Positions 45,396 to 57,383 of a stretch of DNA of 64,000 bases are shown here, one piece after another. The translations under genes and the position numbers were made by a program. This DNA comes from Dolomedes plantarius (Eukaryota; Arthropoda; Arachnida; Araneae; Dolomedidae): positions 50,073,390 to 50,137,389 of the forward strand of contig OU015493.1 of the NCBI GenBank assembly GCA_907164885.2. Reading direction: 5' to 3'. Under the pieces are notes generated by a model. It made no database searches. It saw nothing but the letters and a program-made list of their open reading frames with translations, and was not told the origin of the DNA. The number at the start of each line of letters is the position of its first letter. Positions within the stretch are counted from its first letter, which is position 1.

Positions 45396-46219
45396 CAGGG
45401 TGCGGCAGAATGGACTCTCTCATTTTAAAGGGTAATAAAAATCGAACGAAACAATTTACATGAAAAAACTTTATATTTTCGAAAAGTACTAACTATCTAA
45501 TTTTTCCCCACTAGGTTTTGAAAATAACATCACTCAGGTTGCGCCCGATATTTCCGATGCACTGCCGAAGCCATTTTCAAAAAATTTCTATCACTTTGTT
45601 GGTCATCTCTGAGGGAATGGCGGCAACTTCCACGCGAATAGCGGACTCACGAACTCGTTGCACATTTTCAGATATTTTAACGGACCGATGACAACTACTT
45701 GGTTTGTTTGGTAATGCAGACCCATTTGCTCTCATTTTTGAAACCCATTGCTCGTGTTGCCACATGTGCGTTACTGAAGAGAAGTGAAAATATTCACGAT
45801 GCGCAATTCCTGAGCCGACTGAGCAGAACATCAGTTGACTACTAGACGCTGTAAGGATAACAGCAATAACCAGAAGTGGGTAATTAATATTTATCTCGAC
45901 ACCCACAATTGCTTCAACTCAATAAATGTTCAGCTGTCTTGTGATGTACATAACATGTGAAATGTCCTTTTAAATAAAAAGCAGAAAAGACAGCTGTGGT
46001 CCATCGAACTTTATTTTATACGTTCTTAAAATTATAGAAGAGCGCCAGCTGGATTGTTTTTCGATCAGGAATGGCATCAGTAGCATATAGAGCTCGAAGT
46101 TTGTCCTAAATGTCCTCTGTATCGTGTTTACAAAATCGTTGTTTGCCGTGCCTCACTACCTCCATCCCTTCCTTACTAGTGACCTTTAGAATTTTGGGAG
46201 TTCATTCTGCCGCACCCTG
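45396..46219 (-). mobile_element. Deleted mariner-like element, 824 bp
   Basis: The ends CAGGGTGCGGCAGAATGGAC and its inverted copy CAGGGTGCGGCAGAATGAAC are flanked by TA (45394-45395, 46220-46221). A transposase remnant lies on the minus strand. The same terminus occurs alone at 49320 and inside the tandem units to the left, so the family was active here several times. Confidence 0.85.
45577..45906 (-). pseudogene. Mariner-like transposase remnant with internal deletion
   Basis: The frame holds WVSKMRANGSALPNKPSSCH and then RSVKISENVQRVRESAIRV, which resembles the linker of DUF4817-type mariner transposases (a GS-NKP-GRPRSV-TPENVQRVR pattern). After this the sequence jumps to a C-terminal-like stretch (AAIPSEMTNKVIEIF). 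The catalytic domain is deleted. The first 30 residues of the open frame are not recognisable. Confidence 0.6.
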
Positions 46220-46221
46220 TA

Positions 46222-47639
46222 TGTTGTACGACGCGAAAGATACTCCGTGCATGAGCGCTATCTTTATTTTTTTTTATAGAATGAGTACGTTTTCAGTACA
46301 CCGCAGAGCATACCGTTGCTTGTGTATAAATTGATCACTATTATGTATATTCGGGTGTTTGATGCCTTGGATAAATGTCCTAAATTAATGTGTTTTACTT
46401 TTGCATATATCTGAAGGTGTTTTCAGAAGTATTTCTGTACGCCAACGAGTGATTTCTGTATGGAGATGTGAATCGAATAGAAGTGCATACAAATACTCAA
46501 AGCACTTCAGTACTGTTTTCAACTAGAACATTGTTTATTATAAACAAATTTCAAAGTTTCAAAGTCATACCTACCGTTCAGGTATGGACAAAACGTGGTC
46601 TGAAAACTATACGCTTGTTTAATTTTATGTAAAAACTCTTATTTTAATCCTCTTAAATATTGCAATAGTGAATCACCGGTTATAGTTTTGAGTTACACAG
46701 CTATTAGATGGATAAATATTATATATAATTCCTTGTCTCGCTCTTTATCAAGATCCAACAGTACTATTTTTAGCTTTTAAGAGCTTCATTCATTCGTTAA
46801 GGATAATTCCAAAGTAAGACTTTCTACTTCTGCAAAAAAGCATTTTTTAAAAATTAAAACAAATATAGAAGTTACAAAATTCAAATTACAAAGCCATTAA
46901 GTACAATAATTTCATGTAAATCCTAATTTTTTTATTAATCACGTTCTAACTCTGCTTTAATTTTGACCATGATTAGTCTTGAAATTTAGAAAATTCAAAG
47001 TGCATTATGTCTCAGAAACCCCCTTTTTATGAAATTCTAATAGTAAATTACCGTTAACACTTTCAAAAAAAGAATCCCTCTATTATTAGACGATTTGATT
47101 TCATGTAAAACTTTTAATATTACTTATTTATTAAAAGCTAACTTTGCTTTTTTTAACATTGACCTTTATTACGCTTTGCCAAATAAAAGAGTTTGAAACC
47201 ATAGCAAAATTGTACTGGGTAAACATTTGGTAGTTGTAAATTTGTGACTGTGGTTTAAGCATTCAAGTCACTCTAAACGTTAGATACTATAATTTTTTGT
47301 AAGCTCTCTGAAAACTCACTCTGTATCATATCAGATTGAAAACTTCTATTTAGAGAGAAATCTCTACGTATTTTCCAAATAACATTAAATTCCTCACAAA
47401 CGATGCACAAGACTTCTTAAGATAAAGAATAAAAATTGATTTAAATTTAAAGTGACTCATAAGTATAACACTGGTTTACGCACTATAAAAATCATTGTTT
47501 ATTTAAACGCATGGCTCTTACCAGATACACCAGATAATGAGTATTTTATCACTTGAATGAGTTAATGGTTGTAATAAAAATAATTTTTCTGTATAAGGTA
47601 CAGAGAATCCTTTTCTGTATTATTTTTCATCTGAGTCCA
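46222..47639. other. Unannotated AT-rich DNA
   Basis: I see no supported gene or element end. Confidence 0.5.
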
Positions 47640-48640
47640 AACCCCCAAGTCCAAACCCCAAATTTTATCAGTTCATAATAAGTCATCATAAAATATTTGG
47701 GATAACGAAAATAAATAGAATTAATATGGTACAGAGAACCTCCTTTTTCTATACTACTTTCCTTCTGTAAGACAAAGCCCCGAATTCTATCAGCTCATAA
47801 TATGTCATTACAAAATATTTGGGATAACAAAAATAAATAATATTAATATCTGTAAGACAAAGCCCCATATCCTGTCAGCTCATAATAAGTCATTCTAAAA
47901 TATTTCGGATAACGAAAATAAATAACATTAATAAGGTATAGTGAATCCTCTTTTCTATACTATTTTCCATCTGTAAAACCCCAAATTCTATCAGCTCATA
48001 ATAAGTCATTATAAAATATTTCGGACAGCAAAAATAAATAACATTAATAAGATATAGAGAATCTTCTTCTTTCTACACTATTTTCCATCTGTAAGACAAA
48101 GCCCCAAATTCTATCGGCTCATAATAAGTCATTATAAAATATTTCGGACAACGAAAATAAATAACATTAATAGGTATAGAGAATCTTCTTTTTCTACACT
48201 ATTTTCCATCTGTAAGCCCCAAATTCTGTCAGCACATAATAAGTCATTATAAAATATTTTGGACAACGAAAATAAATAACATTATTAAGGTATAGAGAAT
48301 CTTCTTATTTTACACCATTTTCCATCTGTAAGACCCAAATCCTATCAGCACTAAATAAGTGATTATAAAATATTTCGGAAAACGAAAATAAATAGCATTA
48401 ATATGGTATAGAGAATCTTCTTTTTCTACACTATTTTCGATCTGTAAGACAAAGCTCCAAATTCTATCAGTTCATAATAAGTCATACTAAAATATTTCGG
48501 ATAACGAAAATAAATAACATTATTAATAAGATACAGATAATCTTTTTTTTTCTATACTATTATTTTTATTTGTAAAACCAAGTTCCAAATTCTAACAGCT
48601 TATAAAATGTCATCATATAATATTTCGACTAACGAAAATA
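47640..48640. repeat. Minisatellite of about 118 bp, eight to nine units
   Basis: The block TCTATCAGCTCATAATAAGT (with variants) recurs near 47665, 47785, 47870, 47990, 48108, 48227, 48345, 48465 and 48592. It is followed each time by CAT, AAAATATTTCGGA, AACGAAAATAAATAA and a GAATCTTCTTTTTCTACAC-like stretch. One unit (near 47870) is shortened by about 30 bp. No open frame runs through the array. Confidence 0.92.
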
Positions 48641-49319
48641 AAGCAATGATATTGATTTTTTTTCGCATTATTAAGAAGCAACTTTTCTGGGAAAAATATT
48701 AACGTTGCTTCTCAAGTAAGAGTTTCACAGATGATCATTTGCATGCATATCCTTGCAAGAATATATTAAAACGTTCAGCTCCAGAGTTCAAAACCTCTCA
48801 ATGGTTAAAAATGACAAGAAATATGACCCACATTTTAAAACTTTCGATCAATCCTCGTTGTCAAAATATTTTATTTATTTAAATGTGACCCACATCTGTC
48901 GGGGGAAAGGAAAAAATATATTAATGTCTTGTAAATTCCGAGATGTCTTGTTTACTCAACGATTGCAGTAATTGAAATATCAGTTTTCTCGATAGGCTCT
49001 CGACTCGGAGAATTTTTTTTCCTACTTAAAATAAAATAAAGTTTGAAACACAGAATGGAATTTCATTATAATATTCAAAGGAGGAATTTTATAAGATAGT
49101 TTCAAGGCAGCATAAGAATATAGAATTCCTTTTAAAATAAAAGTTATATTTCACGGAATGACTTCTTACGTTGCTATTTTTAAAGCAATATTCCCAAAAC
49201 CAGAAGCTAGAGTGTTTTTTAAATCAAATCATTTGTTCTAGGTACTGAAACTTATTTTAAATATTGTGCACTCAAATATATATATATATATATATAAATT
49301 AATATTTAGACTGCAACTA
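48641..49319. other. Unannotated AT-rich DNA
   Basis: There is no supported gene. A short (TA)n tract lies near 49277-49295. Confidence 0.5.
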
Positions 49320-49410
49320 CAGGGTGCCGCAGAATAGACTCCCAAATTTAAAATGATAATAAAATGCGAACGAAACAATTTAAAGCAAAAAGTTTTATAT
49401 TTCCTAAAGC
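49320..49410. mobile_element. Isolated end of the 45396-type mariner-like element
   Basis: ACAGGGTGCCGCAGAATAGA, continuing to ATAAAATGCGAACGAAACA and AAAGTTTTATATTTC, matches the left 90 bp of the element at 45396. No partner end is present. Confidence 0.75.
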
Positions 49411-49596
49411 AGGGATCGTCAACCTTTTAATATCTACTTCCCACTTTTGTAATCTTTGTAGATGGCAAAGTTTCTTTACCACCCACCGGTGCATATCCAC
49501 AGTGACTCTATTTAGCGAAAGTGCGAAGTAAATTTTATAGGGGAGGGTTGGAAAGAAATATGTAACTCAAATTTATCTTTTTATTTAAACTTTATC

Positions 49597-49719
49597 TATA
49601 TATATAAAACAGTTCCGTAACTGACTGACTCACTGACATACAACGCACAGACCAAACCACTGGAACTAAAGGGCTGAAATTTTGCATGGTGATTCTTCTT
49701 ATAGTGTAGGGACGGACGG

Positions 49720-49725
<6 letters not shown>
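49597..49725 (+). mobile_element. 5' end fragment of the second Helitron family
   Basis: TCTATATATATAAAACAGTT, followed by GACTGACTCACTGACATAC and ATTTTGCATGGTGATTCTTC, is the inverted match of 41037-41148. It runs into a (CA)n-(TA)n tract with no downstream Helitron sequence. Confidence 0.55.

Positions 49726-49727
<2 letters not shown>

Positions 49728-49802
<75 letters not shown>
49728..49802. repeat. (CA)n-(TA)n microsatellite
   Basis: A CG/CA dinucleotide run passes into about 24 TA units. Confidence 0.95.
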
Positions 49803-49806
<4 letters not shown>

Positions 49807-49839
49807 GGGTGAGTCATAAATTCATGCAAAGTTCAAAAA

Positions 49840-50201
49840 CTCTCTAAAAATTAGGACTTGACATTGGTCTGCTTCTAGCCTCCCCACAATTCGTCATCTC
49901 ATTCCATCATCTAAACGTTGGTGGTTACTCATTTTTATTGTTACAATTTGAAATTAACCGATTGCTGCAAAATAACACCAAGAAATTCGCCGAGATGTGC
50001 TAGCGAACGAAATGCGTCTTAACTTACGCGCGCTTATAAAGCCTGTTTCTCTACTGGCTCCGTCTACACACACGTGTACGCTTACGTATTTGACGTACAA
50101 AATTTGCATTTTTGTCTAGAAGCAGTGGTTTTACATTCAGTTCAGTTGTTTTCATGAAATTCGATAAAATATGCAAATTCTCTTAATTTATTACACCAGT
50201 G
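49840..50201 (-). mobile_element. Solo end of the 58939-type Tc1 element
   Basis: The end CACTGGTGTAATAAATTAAG (minus strand) lies beside TA at 50202-50203. The 360 bp inside are the reverse complement of 58939-59300 (for example GTACGCTTACGTATTTGACG and TTGGTGTTATTTTGCAGCAA). The transposase and the other end are missing. Confidence 0.8.
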
Positions 50202-50203
50202 TA

Positions 50204-52328
50204 TATATATATTAAAAATAATCATAATTTTACTTGGTCAGGTAATTGTCAAAATTCTTAGTTAAAAGCAAACATTGTAGTAGTCTCCACATTCTCTTCC
50301 GTAAGTCTTTAGCAATAGGTAATAGGCAAATTTGAGAGTGAGATCTCTCAGTTAAACACCATGGATGGTATTAGATAAGCAATTATGTTAACAAATTATT
50401 ACTATTATTACCTAATTGACCTTAAAAAGACGCTTATCACCGAGTTTTCCCCGAGAAGTAGTAAAGAAATATTTTTCGCATTTATTCGCTCATATCGGCA
50501 AATTTTGCATTTATTCGCATCAATTTCGTAAATACGAAAATTACGTATCCCGAATTCTAAGTTGTTCTAATGTTCCGACGACTAACACTTGGTTTACTTG
50601 GCAATGCAGACCCAATAGCTCTGATGTTTGACCCTTCCCCCCCCCCCCCCACTCCCTTACCAGTGAGTTTCATAAAAATAACCGTATCAATTCTACAGCA
50701 ATATGTAGTTTAATAACTTTTTCCCAAAACAAAAATATTCATTTGCGATTTTCATCAAAAAATCATTCAATAAGCTAGTATTTGAAATGCTGATCATTGC
50801 CGAGAATCCCTCACTTCAATTAATAACCTCTTGTCAAAGTCTGAGGCAAAAGTATATCCGGTTCCCCAGTATTAATTTGTTTGAGTGATAGAGTTATATT
50901 AATTTCTACGCTCAAGCAGACATGCAAGTTTTGCCATTTTATACTCTTCTTGCGTGTAAGTCTGATCAAATATTGTATTCATTAGCTGAAATCTGATATC
51001 TTATACGTTAGAATTTGATTCTTTCGCCTGTTACTAAACATCACTCATGTATTCCTTAAAAATATTTTAAATCTCCATCTATTCAAACTATCATAATTAA
51101 AACTTGGAAAGATTTGAATGTAATCCTACATGTTTAATGTATTTCGAGATCGAAATATCCAAACGATTTTCTCTTTATGCAAAATGGCTTGTAGTTAAAA
51201 CTTCAATTATAAATAGATTAATGAATGAAGAACTTCGAGTTAGGTTTTAAAAATTCCTTTCAACCAAATTTTCTTTAAATGATAATTATGAATACTAGAT
51301 GTAGACACAACACGTAGTTGTTTACAAAGGCATATGCTTTTACTAAATTGTCGAAAAATTTAAAAATTTATGTGTACAAATGAAATTTTAAAAAAATTAA
51401 GCTAAAAAGGCAGTTAGTTTAATATTAGTATATCAATTTAAAAATAACAATATGTAATTTAATTTATAATTAAGCTATATAGGTAAGTGAGACTTGTAGT
51501 ATTATCTCAAATACGACTTTTATGGAAATTTATTTTTGAAAGAAGACTTATGACTTCAAAGTCTTTTCACGCTTCTCAAGATATCAGTTCTTGATAACAC
51601 TTACTTTTACATTTTGGTGCCAAAATTAGCCACCAAACTCGCCAAGTTAAAAGTCAACTAGATATGAAGGCCTTATTTGAATAGTGATCCAACTCCATTC
51701 TTGTTCATTTTGAGATACAGGGCCTTGAGCTGAGAAATTACTGTGGAAGTCTGATTTGTAATGCCCTCTGTTGGCAGCAGAAATAAGCTAGAGGTGTAAC
51801 AGTTTAAAAATAAGATAGAAATGACTTGTACGAACATGAAAGTGAGACTTACTCCACTTTTTTTAAAAAGTGGAGTTGGACCACTATTCCCACAAACGCG
51901 CTGAATTTAATGTGCGCTTGCTTCCAAAAAAGAAATTCTGATCGCTATACAAACCACATCCTGAAGAACTATTATAACAATCATAAGGTTCAGAATTACA
52001 TTATTCCCTGAAGTATAATCGGAATCAAAACTTAAAAAGATGAACTTTGTATAATAAGAACAAAATTAAAACTCCGAGCAATGCAAGAAGATATCTTCCT
52101 TGAATACACAAGAAGCCCAGCTGATCACACCGAAATTTGGCTGATCACACTGAAAGCATTGTACGCTAATAAACTACGAGCTCGTAATAAAATCCCTTAA
52201 AGAAGAAAATTGGAACCGACACAGTGAAGAAGACGTTCTAAAGAGCACATTTAAGGAGTTTGTGTGAGGGTAAAAAATAGCTTTAGTTTTTGACCTTCTT
52301 ACGCTGTTGTAATGCAGCATACACCTAA
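50204..52328. other. Mostly unannotated AT-rich DNA with one transposon scrap
   Basis: Near 50575-50635, CTTGGTTTACTTGGCAATGC and its surroundings match the minus-strand transposase remnant near 45690, so a degraded piece of that family is present. A long C-run follows at 50636-50649. I see nothing else. Confidence 0.45.
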
Positions 52329-54574
52329 CGTGTTCGGGTCAAAAATGACCCAAAGCGTAATTTTCAATGTTGTTGTATTATAGTCACATTTTATTTATAT
52401 TAGTAATTTAATTATTTATTTAGTTATCATTTTATCTACATTTTTATGTATTTGTATATCATTTAACATTTTTGCAGGTAAGTTTTCAAAACCATAAGGA
52501 AACTTAAATTTAATGAACCATTCTGCATTTATAAAATGAAAATGCTGTAATTCAATCTATCACACCTGAAAATCACTCTAAACTTTCAAATGCAATACAA
52601 TGTAGCACGGAATTTTCCCGCATTTATTACATATATTTTTTTACACTCGTTTCATAAAACAAGAAAGTTCTCACCTGAGTATATTATTGGTTTATTTTCG
52701 GAAGTAAAATTACACATTAACGAAATATTTATGAAATATTTAGCTTACATACAAAAATACAATTTTGTACGCTTGAACAATCAATGAAGGAAAGTCATAG
52801 AAAGTTTGTAAATTCGTTAGCCTCTAAGTTGTTTCGTTTATATACAATTGTTACACACTTGAATGTAATGTTTCTTACAAGTAAACTGTCTACCTTTGAA
52901 ACACCTCACAGGACATTTGTTTTCAGTCTGTGTGCGTAAGCTTCATCTTCCTCTTTTGCCAGTCGTTGCTACATTTTTGGATTCTTCAGATTAGGATTCA
53001 GGTTGTTCTGAGTTTCGAATGCTCATCGCCAATACTCGGGCAGCCCTTGCTTTTGGCAGATGTTTTCTTCCGTCAATGTGGTGGGTAACCAAAGTCATGC
53101 CAAGCTTCTCAATTAAGATTCTCCTTTTGTGAAATGAGTTCATCTTCCCTTCTGGGTTGATCTTGATGAATAATAAGAACGCTTTAAACTCGAAAATGAC
53201 TATGATGTTGTAGAAAACTACGATGGGCCATCTGTTGCTCTTTCTCCGAAAGGAATAGTGGGAGGCTAGTTTATCTTAAGTCTACTCCTCCTTTGGCTCT
53301 GCTATAATCTAGAATGATTTGAGATTTCTTTGTGTCTGTATCTGCTATCTTTCTGTGATGGTGAAGAGTACTCTGGAGTACTACGCACTTGCCTCTTTAC
53401 TGGCTCTACGGCTGTATGTTCCAGACATAATTGTAGAATTGTCACAAAGTACCCAAAATTTTATGCCGTACTTGGCTGATTTGCTGGGCATGTACTGGTG
53501 GAAGGGGCACTTTCCTCGGAAGGCTACCAGTTATTCATCCACAGTAACGTACATTTCAGGGTTATACAACATAGGCAAAATTTCCACCCACTTGTCCCAA
53601 AGTTCTCTTATGGCTGCAAATTTGTCGGTTACCCGTCTTCTTGATCGGGTCTGCCTGTCATCAAATCGAAGAATCTTTGATTTCATTTTGAATTTTTCTA
53701 ACGACTTAGTTGCCCTGAAGATATCCCGCCCATTGTGGCATCTCACAGACTCTCTATAGACGCATTACGAGATTTATATACCCCAGACAGCAGCAACAAG
53801 CCAATAAATTCTTCCAAGTCAACGTTATTCAAATTCTTCCAAGTCAACGTTATTCAAATTCTTCCAACTGTCACCAAACACCTTTTGTCCTTCGACGTTA
53901 CAATTTTTTAGTATGATATTCACAATTGCCGGAGGAAAAAACAACAAATGCAGATTATTCGTCTTCAATTTTAGACGTGGTGTATCTCGTGAGCCCTGGA
54001 GTCATGTTCACAACATTTTCTGCCTCACGCCTACCACATGAAGCTTGTGGTTCAAATTTCCATTCGATTTTACCATCATTGCTAAACAGAGTCGCCGTCT
54101 GACTCGTCGACTGGTCAGATTCGTCGCCTTACAACGCCCCTTTTACACACTCTACGAGAGTGGAAAGAAAAGCGCAGGAAGCAAATACCGGTTACAGAAA
54201 CTAGGAACTGCTAAAGACAGTGCAGTATTATTAGTGTCCTCTTTTGTGCCAAAAGGAAACAAAAAAATATATAACGGAGAAGAATGAAAGCATTAAAAGC
54301 TTTGTCACAGAAATAATTGAATATTAATATTAAAAATCACGGTGCTCTTGCTGCTATGCTCTGAAATTCCACACGGGTCAAAAATGACCCGAACGACTTA
54401 TGTGTTACAATTTTTACTGTTAAGAAACTACCGTATGAAAAAAAAAATTCACATAGCTGAATATTTATTATGATTATAAAAACAAAGTCACAATATATTT
54501 TTGAAAAATTCCCCAAATTGTAATAAATCTATACGAAATAAATTTGTTATGGGTCAAAAAAGACACGAACACCC
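52329..54574 (-). mobile_element. Degenerate piggyBac-type element
   Basis: The left end CGTGTTCGGGTCAAAAATGA and the inverted right end GGGTGTTCGTGTCTTTTTTG are flanked by TTAA-like sites (CTAA at 52325, TAAG at 54575). A second copy of GGGTCAAAAATGACCC lies just inside the right end near 54377. A piggyBac transposase relic is on the minus strand. Size 2.2 kb is normal for the superfamily. A 26-bp tandem duplication (TTCTTCCAAGTCAACGTTAT) lies near 53810-53865. Confidence 0.75.
52838..53757 (-). pseudogene. piggyBac-type transposase relic
   Basis: Recognisable pieces read RCHNGRDIFRATKSLEKFKM, then RRRVTDKFAAIRELWDKWVE, then LYNPEMYVTVDEQLVAFRGK with a catalytic Asp of the DDD triad, and KYGIKFWVLCDNSTIMSGTY. 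After this the frame decays with several stops. The C-terminal cysteine-rich DNA-binding region is still readable just before the final stop (KCPVRCFKGRQFTCKKHYIQ then VCNNC). Order and motifs follow the DDE_Tnp_1_7 family. The N-terminal third is missing or unreadable. Confidence 0.8.
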
Positions 54575-54686
54575 TAAGAAGAATAATTTTAATTCCTTTC
54601 TCAGAATGACCGATATTGCACACCCAAAGAAAAAGTTATAAAACAAAAAGAACAAAGAAAATGTCAACAGAAAACTTCAATCGTTA

Positions 54687-55275
54687 CAGAAGGGATTCCC
54701 AACCTTTTAACGTTTGCGGCACCCTTTGGAAGGCGATTAGAAACTTGGGCATCCTTGTTAAAATTTTAGTTTTTTTCAATATTTTTTCATATTATAAATA
54801 TTAAATCAGATTGGAATATATATCAGTAACATGTTAAGTTTAAGTTCAAATAATTTCTAACACCATTACTGACTTTATTCATTCATTGAAGGATTTTAAT
54901 AGCAAACATCAGAATAAAATCTATTAATACAGTTTCAAAAATAGCCATGGGATTCAGTACAATATTACACTAGAGTACTGTAATGGAAATCGCTGAGCCC
55001 ACTTCAGTTTTATGACTGTGACACTTGCGATGGAGGTTTAGAACATAATTGTTTAACATCAGGCCAAACAGTATGTGCTGGATAATAGCTTATCCATCTT
55101 CAGGGATGAGTGCATCGATGTGTGCCACAATCTGTAGTGCGTGAGCAATAACTTCATATTTATTTTAAGTGGGTTGTACTAAAATTTTTTGTTTATCCCC
55201 AAAAATATCACACAGCACCCCTGGATGATCTTACGGCACCGTAAAGTGCCGCGGCACACCGGTTGGGAATCACTG
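54687..55275. mobile_element. Non-autonomous TIR element, hAT-like ends
   Basis: The left end CAGAAGGGATTCCCAACC and inverted right end CAGTGATTCCCAACC resemble common hAT termini. CGTTA borders both ends directly, a 5-bp match rather than the 8 bp expected for hAT, so mutation or another superfamily is possible. The right subterminal region contains CCGTAAAGTGCCGCGGCAC. No transposase is encoded. Confidence 0.65.
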
Positions 55276-55724
55276 CGTTACCGTGCCTTTATGCAAAACA
55301 TTTTCTGATAAATAAGAATATTTAAAAACTTCAAAAGGCGGAAGCGAATCTCATATTAATAAGTGTAGCGTAAGGGACTCACATTTTATTTATATTTAAG
55401 CAAAGAAAGCCCAAATTCAGATTTCGAGTCTCAGAAATTTCTAGGTCATTGCATATGCCCCCTTATACAGCAAGTGAGGATCTAATGAAGTGCAAACATA
55501 CGGAAGAACCTATTCCTTTCGTCAATGTAATAGGCCAAAAAAAAAGTTCCTGGTGAACTGTGAACCTCTATTTCAAACAAAGCAGTAAGCCAACCTATGT
55601 ATCCATAGCGAATAGTTTTGCTAGCAACATGGGAATAGCGATCTCAAACTGAATATTTGCTATTTTTTTAAATGCAGATTAAAGTTGGATTAATTGAATA
55701 CCCTTGTTTTAATACATAACTCTC

Positions 55725-55730
<6 letters not shown>

Positions 55731-55796
<66 letters not shown>
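55731..55796. repeat. (TA)n microsatellite
   Basis: About 33 TA units ending at the left TIR of the element at 55797. Confidence 0.95.
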
Positions 55797-55798
<2 letters not shown>

Positions 55799-57381
55799 GG
55801 GTGATTCAAAAGTCAGGACGAACTTTAAAAATGAATAATTCGAAAACGAATAAAGAAAAAGAGATGCGGTTTGCACCAAACGGATGGAAAAGGAGCCGGG
55901 TTTTGTGTGGCAACGAAAAAAAATTGTTCTGTTGGCGACCAAAAGATGGCGCTGTCGGATTTCTGATATAAGATTATGCAAAGCAACAAACGATATAAAA
56001 AGGAGTAACTGCAGCAGGTAATGGTAGTCGAAGCTTATATGCATCGAAATGCTGTCCATAGTTGAGAAAGCCCTCTTAGTTAAACTGTATTATAAGAATT
56101 CGGAAAGTGCCATTATGGCTTTGCGAGCATATCGCTACATGAAGGGTATGCGAGATAGCAAAGGACCAATAGTGTCTTCTGCATTGAACAAAATGATGAA
56201 GAAATTTGAAGCTACAGGTTCTTTGGCGTCATGTCCAAGAAGTGGACGTCCCTCAGGAGGCGCTGCTGTTGCCACGACAGTGGATCAGATGGTGCAATCC
56301 ATGTCGGCGGTTTCTGCACATGGGGAGTACAGTGGTCGAGAATTTTCGAGGCAGACAGGAGTGTCGTGCGTAAGTGTCTGGAGAGCACTGCGAATAACCC
56401 TAAAACGGTATCCCTACAAGTTGCAACATAATTAAGAACTGAAACCTCTTGATTTCGACTCTCGCCAAGATTTTCTGAATTTAGTATTCAATAAGATGGA
56501 AGAGCAGCACGACTGGCTTCACACTGTGCTTTGGACAGATGAAGCGCAATTCACACTATCTGGCACTGTTAACACCCACAATTATCGAGTGTGGACCACA
56601 GAAAATCCACATGCATTAGTTGAGGTACCCTTGCAACAGCCTAAAGTGACAGTCTGGTGTGGCTTCACTGCTGATTTCATAATTGGTCCATTTTTTTGAG
56701 GAAGTCTCAAAGACGGGTTTCAAAACAGTTTCTGTCTCTGGTCAGAGATATGCAGCACTGTTACAGAACAACATTATTTCTTAACTGAAAGCGCGACAGG
56801 CACTCCAAACAGTCACCTTTATGCAGGATGGAGCACCACCTCATATTGCTCTGCCTGTGCAACGCCTGCTACGCTCAACATTTGGGGAGGATCGCATTAT
56901 CAGTCGATGCTTTAATCACGCATGGCTTCCAAGATCTCTCGATCTGACACCCTGTGACTTTTGGCTGTGGGGATTCTTGAAGTCAAAAGTGTACCGCGAC
57001 CAACCGGCATCACTAGCAGCACTGAAAGATGCCATCCGCCAAAATATGTCTGCCATAACGCAAGAAATGCTACTCAATGCTGTGAACGGTGTGGTGACTC
57101 GTCTCACAGCGGTACTTCTGAATGATGGACAGCACATTTACTGTAATTAACTGTAATTAAGCTGACTTGTAACTTGTAAACATTTTTCATTTGTAAATCA
57201 TCTTTTGGTGAAATAAAAACTATAGCGCCATCTGTTGGTCGCCAACAGAACTATTTTTTTTTCGTTGCCACACAAAACCCGGCTTTATTTCCATCCGTTT
57301 GGTGCAAACTGCATCTTTTTTTCTTCATTCGTTTTCGAATTATTCATTTTTAAAGTTCGTCCTGACGTTTGGATCACCCGG
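55797..57381 (+). mobile_element. Mariner-related element with TIRs of about 160 bp
   Basis: The ends CCGGGTGATTCAAAAGTCAG and the inverted CCGGGTGATCCAAACGTCAG continue as inverted matches for about 160 bp, to GATGGCGCT near 55950 and AGCGCCATC near 57226. TA flanks both ends (55795-55796, 57382-57383). A broken transposase lies on the plus strand. Confidence 0.92.
56049..57150 (+). pseudogene. D-42-D mariner-related transposase, broken in several places
   Basis: From ATG at 56049 (MLSIVEKALLVKLYYKNSES) the N-terminus is the DUF4817-type helix-turn-helix, followed by GSLASCPRSGRPSG and QTGVSCVSVWRAL. TAA at 56433 interrupts it. The frame resumes with VLWTDEAQFTLSG (first Asp) and PKVTVWCGFTADFIIGPFF, then a 7-T run at 56691-56697 with one extra base shifts the frame. 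The third part has another TAA near 56781, FMQDGAPPHIA (second Asp) and LDLTPCDFWLWG (third Asp, 42 residues on), and ends NDGQHIYCN. All three catalytic Asp codons remain. Confidence 0.85.
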
Positions 57382-57383
57382 TA

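Noticed and set aside
47640..48640. Repeats with variable spacers resembling CRISPR
   Set aside because: The whole 118-bp unit is repeated, including the stretch between conserved blocks, so it is a minisatellite.
53319..53759. Plus-strand open frame of 146 codons
   Set aside because: It is antisense to the piggyBac transposase relic, which explains the openness.
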